Positions 7,114-13,196 are shown, numbered from the stretch's first letter. The stretch is DNA of 13,523 nt from Candidatus Micrarchaeum sp. (GCA_020723045.1 DYJQ01000012.1:1-13523), one strand, 5' to 3'. Made by a program: numbers and translations. Notes: generated by a model from the letters alone, not told the origin.

Positions 7114-7617
7114 TCATCCACTCAGCTGTGATATAATCTTTTCTGCAACCTGAATGAGGACCTCTATATTGTCAACCTGCTGGTTGTTGAAATGCATTAC
7201 TTCTTTCATCAATTCCCTGAATGTTGCCTCATCGCTGTGGTATGACTTGCTCATATACCCAAGCCACGCTTCCCTGTCATCGGCAAGGGCAACAAAGAGG
7301 AAATACAGTGCTGCCTTTTCCTTTGGGCCGCGGTTCTGAACCAAGCCATCAAGATACGCTTGCGCCATCTTCCTCTCCCCGGCCTTTACAAGGGAATGCA
7401 CATAAAGAGGCACAAACTTGAGCGGCAGGTATTTGAGCACCTTACCTATCTTTTCCACGGCGCCCTTAAAGTCGCCTTCAAGGTATGACTTTACCCCTTG
7501 GTATACCCTTAAGTAGGGGTCTTTTAGATTTGCTTTCCTCCACGAATCAAGAAGGTCCGCAAGCTGGATAACGTCCCTTTTTAGTACCGCCTCATCACAC
7601 ATTGCAATATAATCCAT
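7114..7617 (-). CDS. Alpha-helical repeat (TPR-like) protein of unknown function
   Basis: I do not recognise this protein of about 167 residues. It is built of paired helices with TPR-like spacing, for example LLDSWRKANLKDPYLRVYQGVKSYLEGDFKGAVEKIGKVLKYLP and the LVKAGERKMAQAYLDGLVQN unit, followed by a charged helical C-terminus. It has no signal peptide or membrane segment, so it is probably a cytoplasmic scaffold or chaperone-like partner. The ATG at 7617 lies four bases after the stop of the exported-protein gene, and a GTG directly before it is also possible. A TTG at 7662 would make a longer form but would overlap the upstream gene by 41 bases. It is the last gene of the four-gene operon. 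Confidence 0.7.
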   Translation of the reverse strand: MDYIAMCDEAVLKRDVIQLADLLDSWRKANLKDPYLRVYQGVKSYLEGDFKGAVEKIGKVLKYLPLKFVPLYVHSLVKAGERKMAQAYLDGLVQNRGPKEKAALYFLFVALADDREAWLGYMSKSYHSDEATFRELMKEVMHFNNQQVDNIEVLIQVAEKIISQLSG

Positions 7618-7621
7618 CACA

Positions 7622-8383
7622 TCACTTGAGAGGTACGTTGAGTAAATTGGATAATAAGACAAGATACTCTGCGCCTATGATCTTTACCTTTTCCTCTTTT
7701 GTCACCTTGAGATGGTGTATCATTTTCTGCAACACAAAGGCTTGGTCCACTTCATATGGGTTAATCGCCATACGCCCCTTGTTCGGAAACTCCTTCATGA
7801 GATGATAGAGAAGTGCCGCACCAGCCTCGAATTTGGCGGCATTGTCTGAGGTTACGTTATTCACGAGCATTGATTCAATAGAGGACACAAGATGCGGTTT
7901 CTCATTGTACATCTTTAATATGACTGCGATCGCAGCTGGTGCCCTTTTCTCATCGCTTATATTTGATACAAGATAATTGTTGATAAAAATCAGGCCCACC
8001 ATCTCTGCGTCCACGAGTTTGGATATGAACGCCTTTGCTTTTTTCTTGGTTGTGGCATCTCCTTTAAACGCGTCCACGCTAAGGTATTTCGATGCTTCCG
8101 TCTCATCTATCATGAATGTCCCATATGCGTTCGGCTCTTTCTTTGCAACCATCTTCAGGACTTCGGATTGCTGTTTAGTCTTAGCCGTGCGCGCGGGTTC
8201 CTGCGCCTTGGCAGCGGTTTGTTGCAGTTGCGGCTCCTTCAAGCGCGGTTCATCTATTGCAGGTTTTTTACTTGTCAACGTAATATTTATCCCCTCAGGC
8301 GGAGGCTTCGCATTGCAGAACGCCAATAAAGAACACAATACAAGAACTCCTATGTTCTTTCTTATCCTTCTAACATTCATCAT
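7622..8383 (-). CDS. Exported or lipoprotein-like helical protein of unknown function
   Basis: The 253-residue product starts with a basic n-region (RRIRKN), a hydrophobic core (about residues 11-22) and the segment LLAFCNAKPPPEG. This could be a lipobox with C23 as the lipidated residue, although Phe before the Cys is atypical, or a signal peptidase I site after CNA at residue 25. A Pro/Lys/Gln-rich linker to about residue 75 follows, then an all-helical domain to the C-terminus, vaguely HEAT-like. I recognise no family. The ATG at 8383 directly follows the TAG of the 46-aa gene and has a GGGAG Shine-Dalgarno site inside that gene's end, so the two are coupled. The mature domain is probably outside the membrane while its operon partner is cytoplasmic. 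Confidence 0.75.
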   Translation of the reverse strand: MMNVRRIRKNIGVLVLCSLLAFCNAKPPPEGINITLTSKKPAIDEPRLKEPQLQQTAAKAQEPARTAKTKQQSEVLKMVAKKEPNAYGTFMIDETEASKYLSVDAFKGDATTKKKAKAFISKLVDAEMVGLIFINNYLVSNISDEKRAPAAIAVILKMYNEKPHLVSSIESMLVNNVTSDNAAKFEAGAALLYHLMKEFPNKGRMAINPYEVDQAFVLQKMIHHLKVTKEEKVKIIGAEYLVLLSNLLNVPLK

Positions 8384-8524
8384 CTATTCTCCCTTTTTAA
8401 TATAATAATATATATTTTCTACGTCATTATTAGTACTAGATTTCCCCATAATACTAGATTTCACCATAACCTTTCCTACTCTCCACAAAATCTTCTGTAA
8501 AAGCTCCTTCCCCTCCTTCACCAT
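8384..8524 (-). CDS. 46-residue protein with a six-residue tandem repeat
   Basis: This small reading frame fills what would otherwise be a 134-base gap inside the operon. Its ATG overlaps the end of the 69-aa gene by seven bases (ATGGTGA), and its TAG abuts the ATG of the exported-protein gene. The N-terminal 20 residues (MVKEGKELLQKILWRVGKVM) could form a cationic amphipathic helix. The middle holds MVKSSI then MGKSST, encoded by an 18-base tandem duplication, and the C-terminus is DVENIYYYIKKGE. The exact fit to both neighbours and the in-frame repeat argue for a real gene, although its length alone proves nothing. No signal peptide is evident. Function unknown; a membrane-binding or partner-binding peptide is one possibility. 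Confidence 0.6.
   Translation of the reverse strand: MVKEGKELLQKILWRVGKVMVKSSIMGKSSTNNDVENIYYYIKKGE
8434..8469. repeat. 18-base tandem duplication, two copies
   Basis: The copies are tactagatttccccataa (8434-8451) and tactagatttcaccataa (8452-8469), differing at one base. The unit is exactly six codons of the minus-strand 46-aa gene, giving MVKSSI and MGKSST, so the reading frame is kept. A third, shorter match (ttcaccataac) recurs at 8517-8527 at the junction with the 69-aa gene. Confidence 0.85.
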
Positions 8525-8727
8525 AACTTGTACTGCGTCGACAGTTCCTTAAAAACTTCGTTCACAGCATTTATGAACAAACCTAATTGTTTTCCAGTCA
8601 TTTGCTGTATAGTTTTAATAAGGTCGTCTTTCGCCTGTTGTAGTGTAAGTCCCCTCTCCTGTGCATCCCTGAACCACTCCCGTACCTGCTCTTTGCTCTC
8701 TTGTATCTCCTTATGTGTATATGGCAT
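8518..8727 (-). CDS. 69-residue helical protein of unknown function
   Basis: I do not recognise this small protein. It is charged and predicted helical throughout: a first helix with KEIQESKEQVREWFRDAQER, a short turn at GLTLQQ, a second helix (AKDDLIKTIQQMTG) and a third (QLGLFINAVNEVFKEL). There is no signal peptide, cysteine cluster or membrane segment. The ATG at 8727 lies about 32 bases from a TATA-like element, so this is the first gene of the four-gene operon and its mRNA is nearly leaderless. Its stop overlaps the start of the 46-aa gene. It could be a small regulator or partner of the later products, but nothing in the sequence specifies which. Confidence 0.7.
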   Translation of the reverse strand: MPYTHKEIQESKEQVREWFRDAQERGLTLQQAKDDLIKTIQQMTGKQLGLFINAVNEVFKELSTQYKLW

Positions 8728-8754
8728 AACAACCGAAAATTTATCGACGCTAAG

Positions 8755-8764
8755 CTTTAAATAT
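8755..8764 (-). promoter_or_regulatory. TATA-like promoter of the four-gene unknown operon
   Basis: On the minus strand the sequence reads atatttaaag, about 32 bases before the ATG at 8727. It lies in the 66-base gap after the DHH phosphoesterase stop, so the unknown operon starts separately from the DHH-prefoldin-Pcc1 operon. Confidence 0.6.
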
Positions 8765-8793
8765 GTTACGAAGGCGCCAGCATATAATGTAGT

Positions 8794-9750
8794 TTATTCC
8801 TCTATAAGTAAATAGGATTTCATAAGCAGTTCAATCGCCTTGCCCTCCAGCGTTTTCATATCGGTCATAGGGATGGTGGCGCCTGCTGCGTGCACATGGC
8901 CGCCACCGCTGCCGCCCAGCTGGCCGGCCAACTCAGACATGAAATTACCGACGTGCAGGCCGAGTTTTGGTGAGGAACGTGCGGACATGTGTATCTCGCC
9001 ATTTGTGATTGCGTATGTGAGCGCAAAATCAATACCCATACACTCAACAATCTTCGTTGCGATAAGTGATGGAAATGCCTCACAATCGCTCAAAATAAAA
9101 ATGCACCCGCTTTCTTTATCGCGTAGGATGCGGTACTCTCTAAACGAGCGTGCGTAAACCAGCCTTTCAGAGAGTGATAACTCACCACCCTCTACGGTTG
9201 CAAGGAGCTTTTCGTATGGCACTTTTGAGATGCGAAGAAGCTCGGCAACATCTGCAAACACCGCAACATCACCAACACTCTTGAACCTGTAAGTGTCTGC
9301 GATTATGCCCAGTAAAATGAGCTCAGCCTGCCTCGGCGTCGGCCTGATATCAGCCTCCTTCATCATATTATATATAATATGTGTGGTTGATGGGGCAGAG
9401 GGGCTGGATAGCCTCCTAACCGCAGGAACCCTCCCTCCGGTGTGATGATTGATGACTGCCAGGAATGTGCCGGTGAATGTGGGGATGAGTGCGGGGTCAT
9501 CAACATCAACAAGGATTGTGGCAGTGGGGTCGACGGCAGGTGAAATATCATACTTAAATCCATACATCCTGCATATCTCCCTTGCACTGCTGGAGAGCTT
9601 GTCAAAGAATACGACTTTTGATTTCGGGAAAAGGGAATTGATGAGGAAAGCACTGCATACCGCATCAACATCCGCGAGATAGTGGGATGAAACTGTAAAT
9701 AGAGATTTTTCTGAAAGGAATGAAAAAAAGGACTTATAATCGCCATTCAT
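8794..9750 (-). CDS. DHH/DHHA1 family phosphoesterase
   Basis: This 318-residue protein has an N-terminal DHH domain and a C-terminal DHHA1 domain, the layout of NrnA-type nanoRNases and related oligonucleotide phosphodiesterases. Visible motifs are H23-x3-D27-x-D29 (HYLADVDAVCS), D82-x-D84 (LVDVDDP), the signature at 101-103, D152 (IADTYRF) and the DHHA1 loop GGSGGGHVHAAG (279-290). The signature reads Asn-His-His instead of Asp-His-His, while the other metal ligands are kept. The protein is soluble, and short RNA or dinucleotide substrates are likely but not specified. Its ATG overlaps the prefoldin stop by four bases (ATGA), so the two are translationally coupled. DHH proteins near prefoldin beta and Pcc1 occur in other archaea, to my knowledge. 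Confidence 0.9.
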   Translation of the reverse strand: MNGDYKSFFSFLSEKSLFTVSSHYLADVDAVCSAFLINSLFPKSKVVFFDKLSSSAREICRMYGFKYDISPAVDPTATILVDVDDPALIPTFTGTFLAVINHHTGGRVPAVRRLSSPSAPSTTHIIYNMMKEADIRPTPRQAELILLGIIADTYRFKSVGDVAVFADVAELLRISKVPYEKLLATVEGGELSLSERLVYARSFREYRILRDKESGCIFILSDCEAFPSLIATKIVECMGIDFALTYAITNGEIHMSARSSPKLGLHVGNFMSELAGQLGGSGGGHVHAAGATIPMTDMKTLEGKAIELLMKSYLLIEE

Positions 9751-10088
9751 GCACTTTCCCTGCCAGTGCGCGCTGAAGACTCGAACTTCTCCGCTACTGA
9801 TTTCATCCTAGCGCGCATCGTCCGCTCGTTCTTGTCAAGGCTCTCAAGCCTAAGCTCAATAAGCTGTTTGCGCTCCAGCATGCTCTTCTCGACCTCATCC
9901 TTACTGCGCTCTATCAGCAATGTCCCTATCATCTCATACGTCTTGCCGCTCACATTCTTAAGCTCCTGGAGTGCCCTCTCTATCTCGCTCTGCTGTATCA
10001 TGAGCTGCTGCTTCTCCATCATCATCGCCTGTATTCTCGCCTGCATCTCCTGCAATTCAGCCAACGAAGCGTTCATTTCACCACTCAT
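9747..10088 (-). CDS. pfdB: Prefoldin subunit beta
   Basis: Prefoldin is a hexameric cytosolic chaperone (two alpha, four beta) that holds unfolded proteins at the tips of coiled-coil tentacles and passes them to the thermosome. The 113-residue protein has two long charged helices (about residues 5-48 and 68-106) flanking a beta-hairpin core with the family motif VSGKTYEMIGTLLIERSKDEV, typical of beta subunits. The ATG at 10088 has a GGTGAT Shine-Dalgarno site at proper spacing. It lies 38 bases after Pcc1 and overlaps the DHH gene. Pcc1 beside prefoldin beta is a recurrent archaeal arrangement, often with ribosomal protein L37Ae and rpoP genes, which are absent here. Confidence 0.93.
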   Translation of the reverse strand: MSGEMNASLAELQEMQARIQAMMMEKQQLMIQQSEIERALQELKNVSGKTYEMIGTLLIERSKDEVEKSMLERKQLIELRLESLDKNERTMRARMKSVAEKFESSARTGRESA

Positions 10089-10093
10089 AGCAT

Positions 10094-10099
10094 ATCACC
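10094..10099 (-). promoter_or_regulatory. Shine-Dalgarno site of prefoldin beta
   Basis: On the minus strand this reads ggtgat, complementary to the archaeal 16S rRNA 3' end, five bases before the ATG at 10088. It shows that genes inside operons in this genome use Shine-Dalgarno initiation. Confidence 0.7.
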
Positions 10100-10126
10100 A
10101 TCAAACACACACCGAACTCATTCCAC

Positions 10127-10357
10127 TCATACTAACAGTGCGGCCTCACACACCCTAACCTGCCTCAGGTAATCATTCACAGATGCGCGGAGTGCTGTGA
10201 TATCCTTAGCACGTATCTTAATAAAAACCTTTTTTCCTGTAAGAGAGATGGTTGCACTGCTGCGCTCATACGCCTCATCACTCCTAAGCGCAGTATATAC
10301 CGCTTTCGGACTCTTCGGCCTCATCTCAATTACACACCGGTAATCCATATCGGTCAT
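10127..10357 (-). CDS. pcc1: KEOPS complex subunit Pcc1
   Basis: Pcc1 is the small dimerisation subunit of KEOPS, which makes the t6A modification at position 37 of ANN-decoding tRNAs together with Kae1, Bud32 and Cgi121. The protein of about 76 residues shows the family pattern: a first strand CVIEMRPKSPKAVYTALRSDE, a second strand with ISLTGKKVFIKIRAKDITALRASVNDYLRQV, and a short helical end. I chose the ATG at 10357; a TTG at 10369 would add four residues but lies close to the predicted transcription start, and an ATG at 10348 is also possible. It is the first gene of an operon with prefoldin beta and the DHH phosphoesterase. Confidence 0.88.
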   Translation of the reverse strand: MTDMDYRCVIEMRPKSPKAVYTALRSDEAYERSSATISLTGKKVFIKIRAKDITALRASVNDYLRQVRVCEAALLV

Positions 10358-10371
10358 TTCAGCAACCAAAC

Positions 10372-10396
10372 AATTAAAGCTTTCTCATTTAAACCA
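10372..10396. promoter_or_regulatory. Compact divergent promoter between pcc1 and the membrane-protein gene
   Basis: Two TATA-like elements lie here: aattaaagc (10372-10380), about 26 bases before the plus-strand ATG at 10402, and ggtttaaatg on minus (10387-10396), about 34 before the pcc1 ATG at 10357. Each lies on the far side of the other, so the two transcription complexes would overlap in a gap of only 44 bases. Confidence 0.45.
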
Positions 10397-10401
10397 TATC
10401 C

Positions 10402-11322
10402 ATGATTGCGGGGAAGATGGCCGTGCTCGATAGGTCATTGCAGAACGGGCTGAACTTCGTAAACGCGAACCTGCCGAGCATACTGCCATTTTCCATCCTA
10501 TTCTTCGTTGCCGCACTCACATACAGCATAAGCTGGTACACGCTCGATATGTTCAGAGAGGCCGCATGCGTCAACGGGAACTACGTTGTGGAGCTGCTGT
10601 TCTGCAACCTCTATCTGGGAATACTGGGAAAGCATATCCTATCAGTTGTGCTGAGCTCTTTCGTGATCGTGCCATTTGCGGCCCTCGTCTACCTCACAAA
10701 CAATATAGTGGGCGGGAAAAATGATGATATAGTAGAGTCGCTGAGGGGAAGTTTAAAGGGCCTTTTAAAGATCATTGTGTTTAGGGTGGCGCTCACACTC
10801 ATCGTTTTTGCGCCATTCATCATATTCTTGGTATTTGGCGGGGATGTTATAACGCAGAGGATAACCAGCACGGGCCGTCTCACAATAGAGAAGATGCTCA
10901 CCGTGCAGCTCCTTCCCATACCAGTCTCGCTCCTGCTCGGCTTTACACTGCTCGCGCTGTTCGAACCTGTATTTCAGTATGTTGAGTATGAAGTACTGGT
11001 TGGGGGCGCGCGTGTGCGCGATGCAGTCAGAAACTCGTATAGAGTGGCAATGAAATATAAGGCTCAGACGTTCATATTCGGTCTTCTGTGCGTGTTAATA
11101 TGGGATATGTTCACATTCATGAAATTCCTTTACATGGCCCACCCCTTCCTTACCATCTCGTTGCTCGCAGCAATATTCTTGGAGAGTTTCCTTTTCTTCC
11201 CAGTAAGGGCCACATCGCTCTACTTTCTATGGAGAGAGTTGAAAGGAGGGTATACGGCGGAAGTGGAGGATAGTGCAAAGAGACAGCTCAGGACGTATAT
11301 GGGAAAAATGATGCTTGGATAA
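10402..11322 (+). CDS. Polytopic membrane protein of unknown function, about six segments
   Basis: This 306-residue protein has about six hydrophobic segments, near residues 25-48, 76-100, 117-145, 166-190, 222-243 and 246-272. An amphipathic stretch with VRDAVRNSYRVAMKYKAQ lies between the fourth and fifth. The layout, with a repeated R-x-S/A-Y/A type helix before membrane segments, recalls the broad group of archaeal and bacterial DUF4013-like or glycerophosphodiester-phosphodiesterase-associated membrane domains, but I cannot assign a family firmly. No catalytic motif or transporter signature is seen. The C-terminus is charged and probably cytoplasmic. The ATG at 10402 is about 26 bases from a TATA-like element, indicating a leaderless mRNA. 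It diverges from pcc1. Confidence 0.8.
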   Translation: MIAGKMAVLDRSLQNGLNFVNANLPSILPFSILFFVAALTYSISWYTLDMFREAACVNGNYVVELLFCNLYLGILGKHILSVVLSSFVIVPFAALVYLTNNIVGGKNDDIVESLRGSLKGLLKIIVFRVALTLIVFAPFIIFLVFGGDVITQRITSTGRLTIEKMLTVQLLPIPVSLLLGFTLLALFEPVFQYVEYEVLVGGARVRDAVRNSYRVAMKYKAQTFIFGLLCVLIWDMFTFMKFLYMAHPFLTISLLAAIFLESFLFFPVRATSLYFLWRELKGGYTAEVEDSAKRQLRTYMGKMMLG

Positions 11323-11350
11323 GATGATTTGTACCGCCCAAGGCTCATTA

Positions 11351-11363
11351 AAAAATATATATA
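11351..11363 (+). promoter_or_regulatory. TATA-like promoter of the helical orphan gene
   Basis: The stretch aaaaatatatata is centred about 35 bases before the ATG at 11392, predicting a transcription start a few bases before it. This decides against the longer frame that begins with TTG at 11329, whose start would lie upstream of the TATA element. Confidence 0.55.
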
Positions 11364-11391
11364 CCCCCCATCGCATAAAGTAGTGTTCCAT

Positions 11392-12681
11392 ATGTTCTCG
11401 ACTCCATCTGAAATCAAAAGAGTAAGCGACATTCTCGCAAACTATGAATTGCCCTCCGGCGAGGATGACTGCCAAACAAAGATTGATGAGATAGCGGAGA
11501 TGAGGGAAAAACTAGTGCAGATGGGGTTCAACAAGTCATTTGTGCCGGGCACTGTGCAGCTGCCTGAGGACCTATCCAAAGAGCAGCTTAGGGAAATAAG
11601 AAAACAGCTCAGAGAGATGCACTATGTTGCCTATATCAAGAAGAGCATAATAAAACAGCTTGATTATGCAATGGCCAGCTATAAGATTGCCATGCTGCAT
11701 TTTAGGAGCGGCGCGCTCACACACGCATACCGGCACTTGCCATATGACGGAAATGTTGTGGGGCGGATTGCAAGGTTTGGCCCACTTGCTGCGCGGATGT
11801 ATTTTGATGTTTATGAACTGCTCAGTGGTGAGTTAGAACAGCTGGGTATCTCGCTCAACGTTGCAATACCATCAGATGAGGGTGTACGGTACGAACGCCT
11901 GCAGCTCTATGGAATAAAGGATGTTGATGATTATGTCAGCAGCCTGTACGGCAATGATGCGGAGATCGTAAAGACAAAGATCATAACAAAGCACAGAAGT
12001 ATACTTACATCAAAGGCATATAGAAAGGTGCTTGCATGCGCTTATGCGATAAGCGCGGCCTCAGAAAAGAGGAATGTGTTGGTGGATGATGAAAAGCTGA
12101 ATAAATACGCCAGCATACTTAGGAAGCACGGCTTCAGCGAGTTGATGAGAGTTGATGTGCTTGCTGAATCTAACGGGCCAGTGATTGATGAGCTTGAGCG
12201 CGAGGGGCTGGTATACTTTGCACCAACAGGGCCTTATCTTGATGATGAGCTCAGCCTCAAGCTCAATGAGGCAATGAATAAGAGATACTGGGAGTACATA
12301 AAAGATGCTTATGGAAAGGCTGCTGTGGATATAGTCCGGCTTATTATGATAACCAGCAGGGATACACGGAGGAGAATGGGTGTGTTTGCATTTGATGATG
12401 ATATCCAGCTGATAAAGCCAATAGTCGAGAAGGCAGGGCTTGTTGGGCTCGTCCGCGCATATGAGATGGTGCTGAAAAAGATAGAGATGGAAGAAGCAAT
12501 GGGATTGAGTGGTAAGGAGGCTGGCCTTGCGCTCTTTGCATATTTTCAGGGAAAGGAAAAACTGAGTGACATTTTCGGTGTTGAGTTCAGCTCACTGCAA
12601 CAGGAGTATGATATAGTTAAGGCATATTTTGAGAATGGCAAAGGGAGGGGTGAGAAGTTCCTTGAGCACCTCAAAAAATGA
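11392..12681 (+). CDS. Large alpha-helical protein of unknown function
   Basis: I do not recognise this protein of about 429 residues. It is soluble and nearly all helical. An N-terminal charged part (about residues 1-95) contains ELPSGEDDCQTKIDEIAEMR and KEQLREIRKQLREM, probably coiled. A middle section (about 100-240) includes LTHAYRHLPYDGNVVGRIAR, and a C-terminal section has IDELEREGLVYFAPTGPYLDDEL, which resembles a winged-helix wing (LEREGLV-YFAPTGPYL), so one HTH-like fold around residues 250-300 is possible. There is no zinc, nucleotide-binding or membrane motif. The stop TGA (12679-12681) lies inside the next reading frame, so the two genes are probably co-transcribed. Confidence 0.72.
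   Translation: MFSTPSEIKRVSDILANYELPSGEDDCQTKIDEIAEMREKLVQMGFNKSFVPGTVQLPEDLSKEQLREIRKQLREMHYVAYIKKSIIKQLDYAMASYKIAMLHFRSGALTHAYRHLPYDGNVVGRIARFGPLAARMYFDVYELLSGELEQLGISLNVAIPSDEGVRYERLQLYGIKDVDDYVSSLYGNDAEIVKTKIITKHRSILTSKAYRKVLACAYAISAASEKRNVLVDDEKLNKYASILRKHGFSELMRVDVLAESNGPVIDELEREGLVYFAPTGPYLDDELSLKLNEAMNKRYWEYIKDAYGKAAVDIVRLIMITSRDTRRRMGVFAFDDDIQLIKPIVEKAGLVGLVRAYEMVLKKIEMEEAMGLSGKEAGLALFAYFQGKEKLSDIFGVEFSSLQQEYDIVKAYFENGKGRGEKFLEHLKK
12643..12653 (+). promoter_or_regulatory. Strong Shine-Dalgarno site inside the upstream gene
   Basis: The sequence gggaggggtga is an almost complete match to the archaeal anti-Shine-Dalgarno sequence. It lies eight bases before an in-frame TTG at 12662, inside the end of the helical orphan gene, and points to that TTG as the start of the next gene. 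Confidence 0.5.
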
Positions 12682-13054
12682 ATGCATAGAGTTGAAGGGG
12701 AATAATGAACAAGTGCTCAAAATTATCGAGTCTAATAAAGATGCGGAAAATTTTTCAATAAAAAGGAAGGTTGGTAAAAGTATTCTTTACCTCCTGCTAA
12801 AATTGACATCAGTAAAAAACATTGTTATGACTGCCCCCATCGCACGCACACTGCCAGCAAAAGCGATTGATGCGATAAGAAAGACTGGGGTTGCCGTGAG
12901 GATAACAGGGATGCGCAAACGCGGAAGGAAAAGAAAGTACGGCTCATCGGTCTTGCGCGCGGCACGGCGCGGGAAAAACTTAAAGAGAATCAGTAATGAA
13001 AGAAACGTTCCACTCAGAACACTGTATCATTACAGAAAATTGCACAAAAGTTGA
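12662..13054 (+). CDS. Basic protein with a C-terminal HTH-like segment
   Basis: This protein of about 130 residues has two parts. The first (about 15-75) contains LTSVKNIVMTAPIARTLPAKAIDAIRKTGVAVRI, which loosely resembles the small archaeal DUF1699 proteins; that match is tentative. The second is strongly basic (MRKRGRKRKYG) and ends in LKRISNERNVPLRTLYHYRKLHK, which looks like a short helix-turn-helix with a recognition helix of the resolvase or Psq type. A nucleic-acid-binding role is therefore likely. Start choice is uncertain: TTG 12662 follows a strong Shine-Dalgarno site, while an ATG at 12635 without one would add nine residues. Either overlaps the previous gene, implying an operon. 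It is followed by the lysine micro-ORF. Confidence 0.65.
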   Translation: MSTSKNECIELKGNNEQVLKIIESNKDAENFSIKRKVGKSILYLLLKLTSVKNIVMTAPIARTLPAKAIDAIRKTGVAVRITGMRKRGRKRKYGSSVLRAARRGKNLKRISNERNVPLRTLYHYRKLHKS

Positions 13055-13056
13055 GA

Positions 13057-13073
13057 ATATATTTTTATAATTA
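13057..13073 (+). promoter_or_regulatory. TATA-like promoter of the lysine-rich micro-ORF
   Basis: The stretch aatatatttttataatt starts two bases after the stop of the preceding gene. Its TATA core is about 24-27 bases before the ATG at 13091, the spacing seen for other leaderless starts in this window. Confidence 0.5.
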
Positions 13074-13090
13074 AGTGCTGAATACTTTTT

Positions 13091-13132
13091 ATGGCAAAAA
13101 AGAAAGCAACAAAGAAGAAGAAGAAGAAGTAG
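13091..13132 (+). CDS. 13-residue lysine-rich micro-ORF (MAKKKATKKKKKK)
   Basis: The frame reads MAKKKATKKKKKK and a TAG stop. Ten of its 13 residues are lysine, the last six all encoded by AAG. A TATA-like element sits at leaderless distance before the ATG, and a hairpin with a T-tract follows, so a discrete short transcript of about 85-110 bases is plausible. The composition recalls lysine-rich tails of histones or of bacterial histone-like proteins and would bind nucleic acid. It is not ribosomal protein eL41, which is longer and Arg-rich. The region could instead be a small RNA in which the frame is incidental. Evidence is positional only. Confidence 0.4.
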   Translation: MAKKKATKKKKKK

Positions 13133-13150
13133 AATTTTTCCTAAGTTAGG

Positions 13151-13179
13151 AGATCTCTAGGAGGAGATTTTTTCTAATT
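13151..13179 (+). terminator. Hairpin followed by T-tracts
   Basis: Bases 13151-13157 (agatctc) can pair with 13164-13170 (gagattt) around the loop taggag, with one G-T pair. A run of six T (13168-13173) and further T-rich sequence follow. This resembles an intrinsic terminator; archaeal RNA polymerase stops at T-tracts, with hairpins of uncertain importance. It would end the micro-ORF transcript before the Sm-like gene. Confidence 0.45.
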
Positions 13180-13181
13180 TT

Positions 13182-13196
13182 CTTTTTAAATTTTTG
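13182..13196 (+). promoter_or_regulatory. TATA-like promoter of the Sm-like gene
   Basis: The stretch ctttttaaatttttg is centred about 47 bases before the ATG at 13235, predicting a leader of about 20 bases. That leader contains an AGGTG Shine-Dalgarno-like site seven to eight bases before the ATG. Confidence 0.4.

Noticed and set aside
7618..7662. Longer TPR-like protein starting at a TTG at 7662
   Set aside because: It would overlap the exported-protein gene by 41 bases, while an ATG at 7617 lies four bases after that gene's stop.
8371..8383. Twin-arginine export signal at the N-terminus of the exported protein (RRIRK)
   Set aside because: The residues after the arginines do not fit the S/T-RR-x-F-L-K pattern; a Sec-type signal is more likely.
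8401..8417. A/T-rich stretch before the exported-protein gene looking like a TATA promoter
   Set aside because: It lies inside the 46-aa reading frame (encoding NIYYYIK), and a start from it would fall too close to the ATG to include the GGGAG site. Co-transcription from 8755-8764 explains the gene better.
13096..13102. A_AAA_AAG heptamer in the correct frame of the micro-ORF, as for programmed -1 frameshifting
   Set aside because: Any run of lysine codons yields this heptamer often, and the -1 frame gives only a short acidic peptide with no sign of conservation.
13139..13151. Palindrome tcctaagttagga as a protein-binding operator
   Set aside because: The arms are short and adjacent to the hairpin and T-tract, and no second copy was seen elsewhere, so it is more likely part of the 3' end structure or chance.
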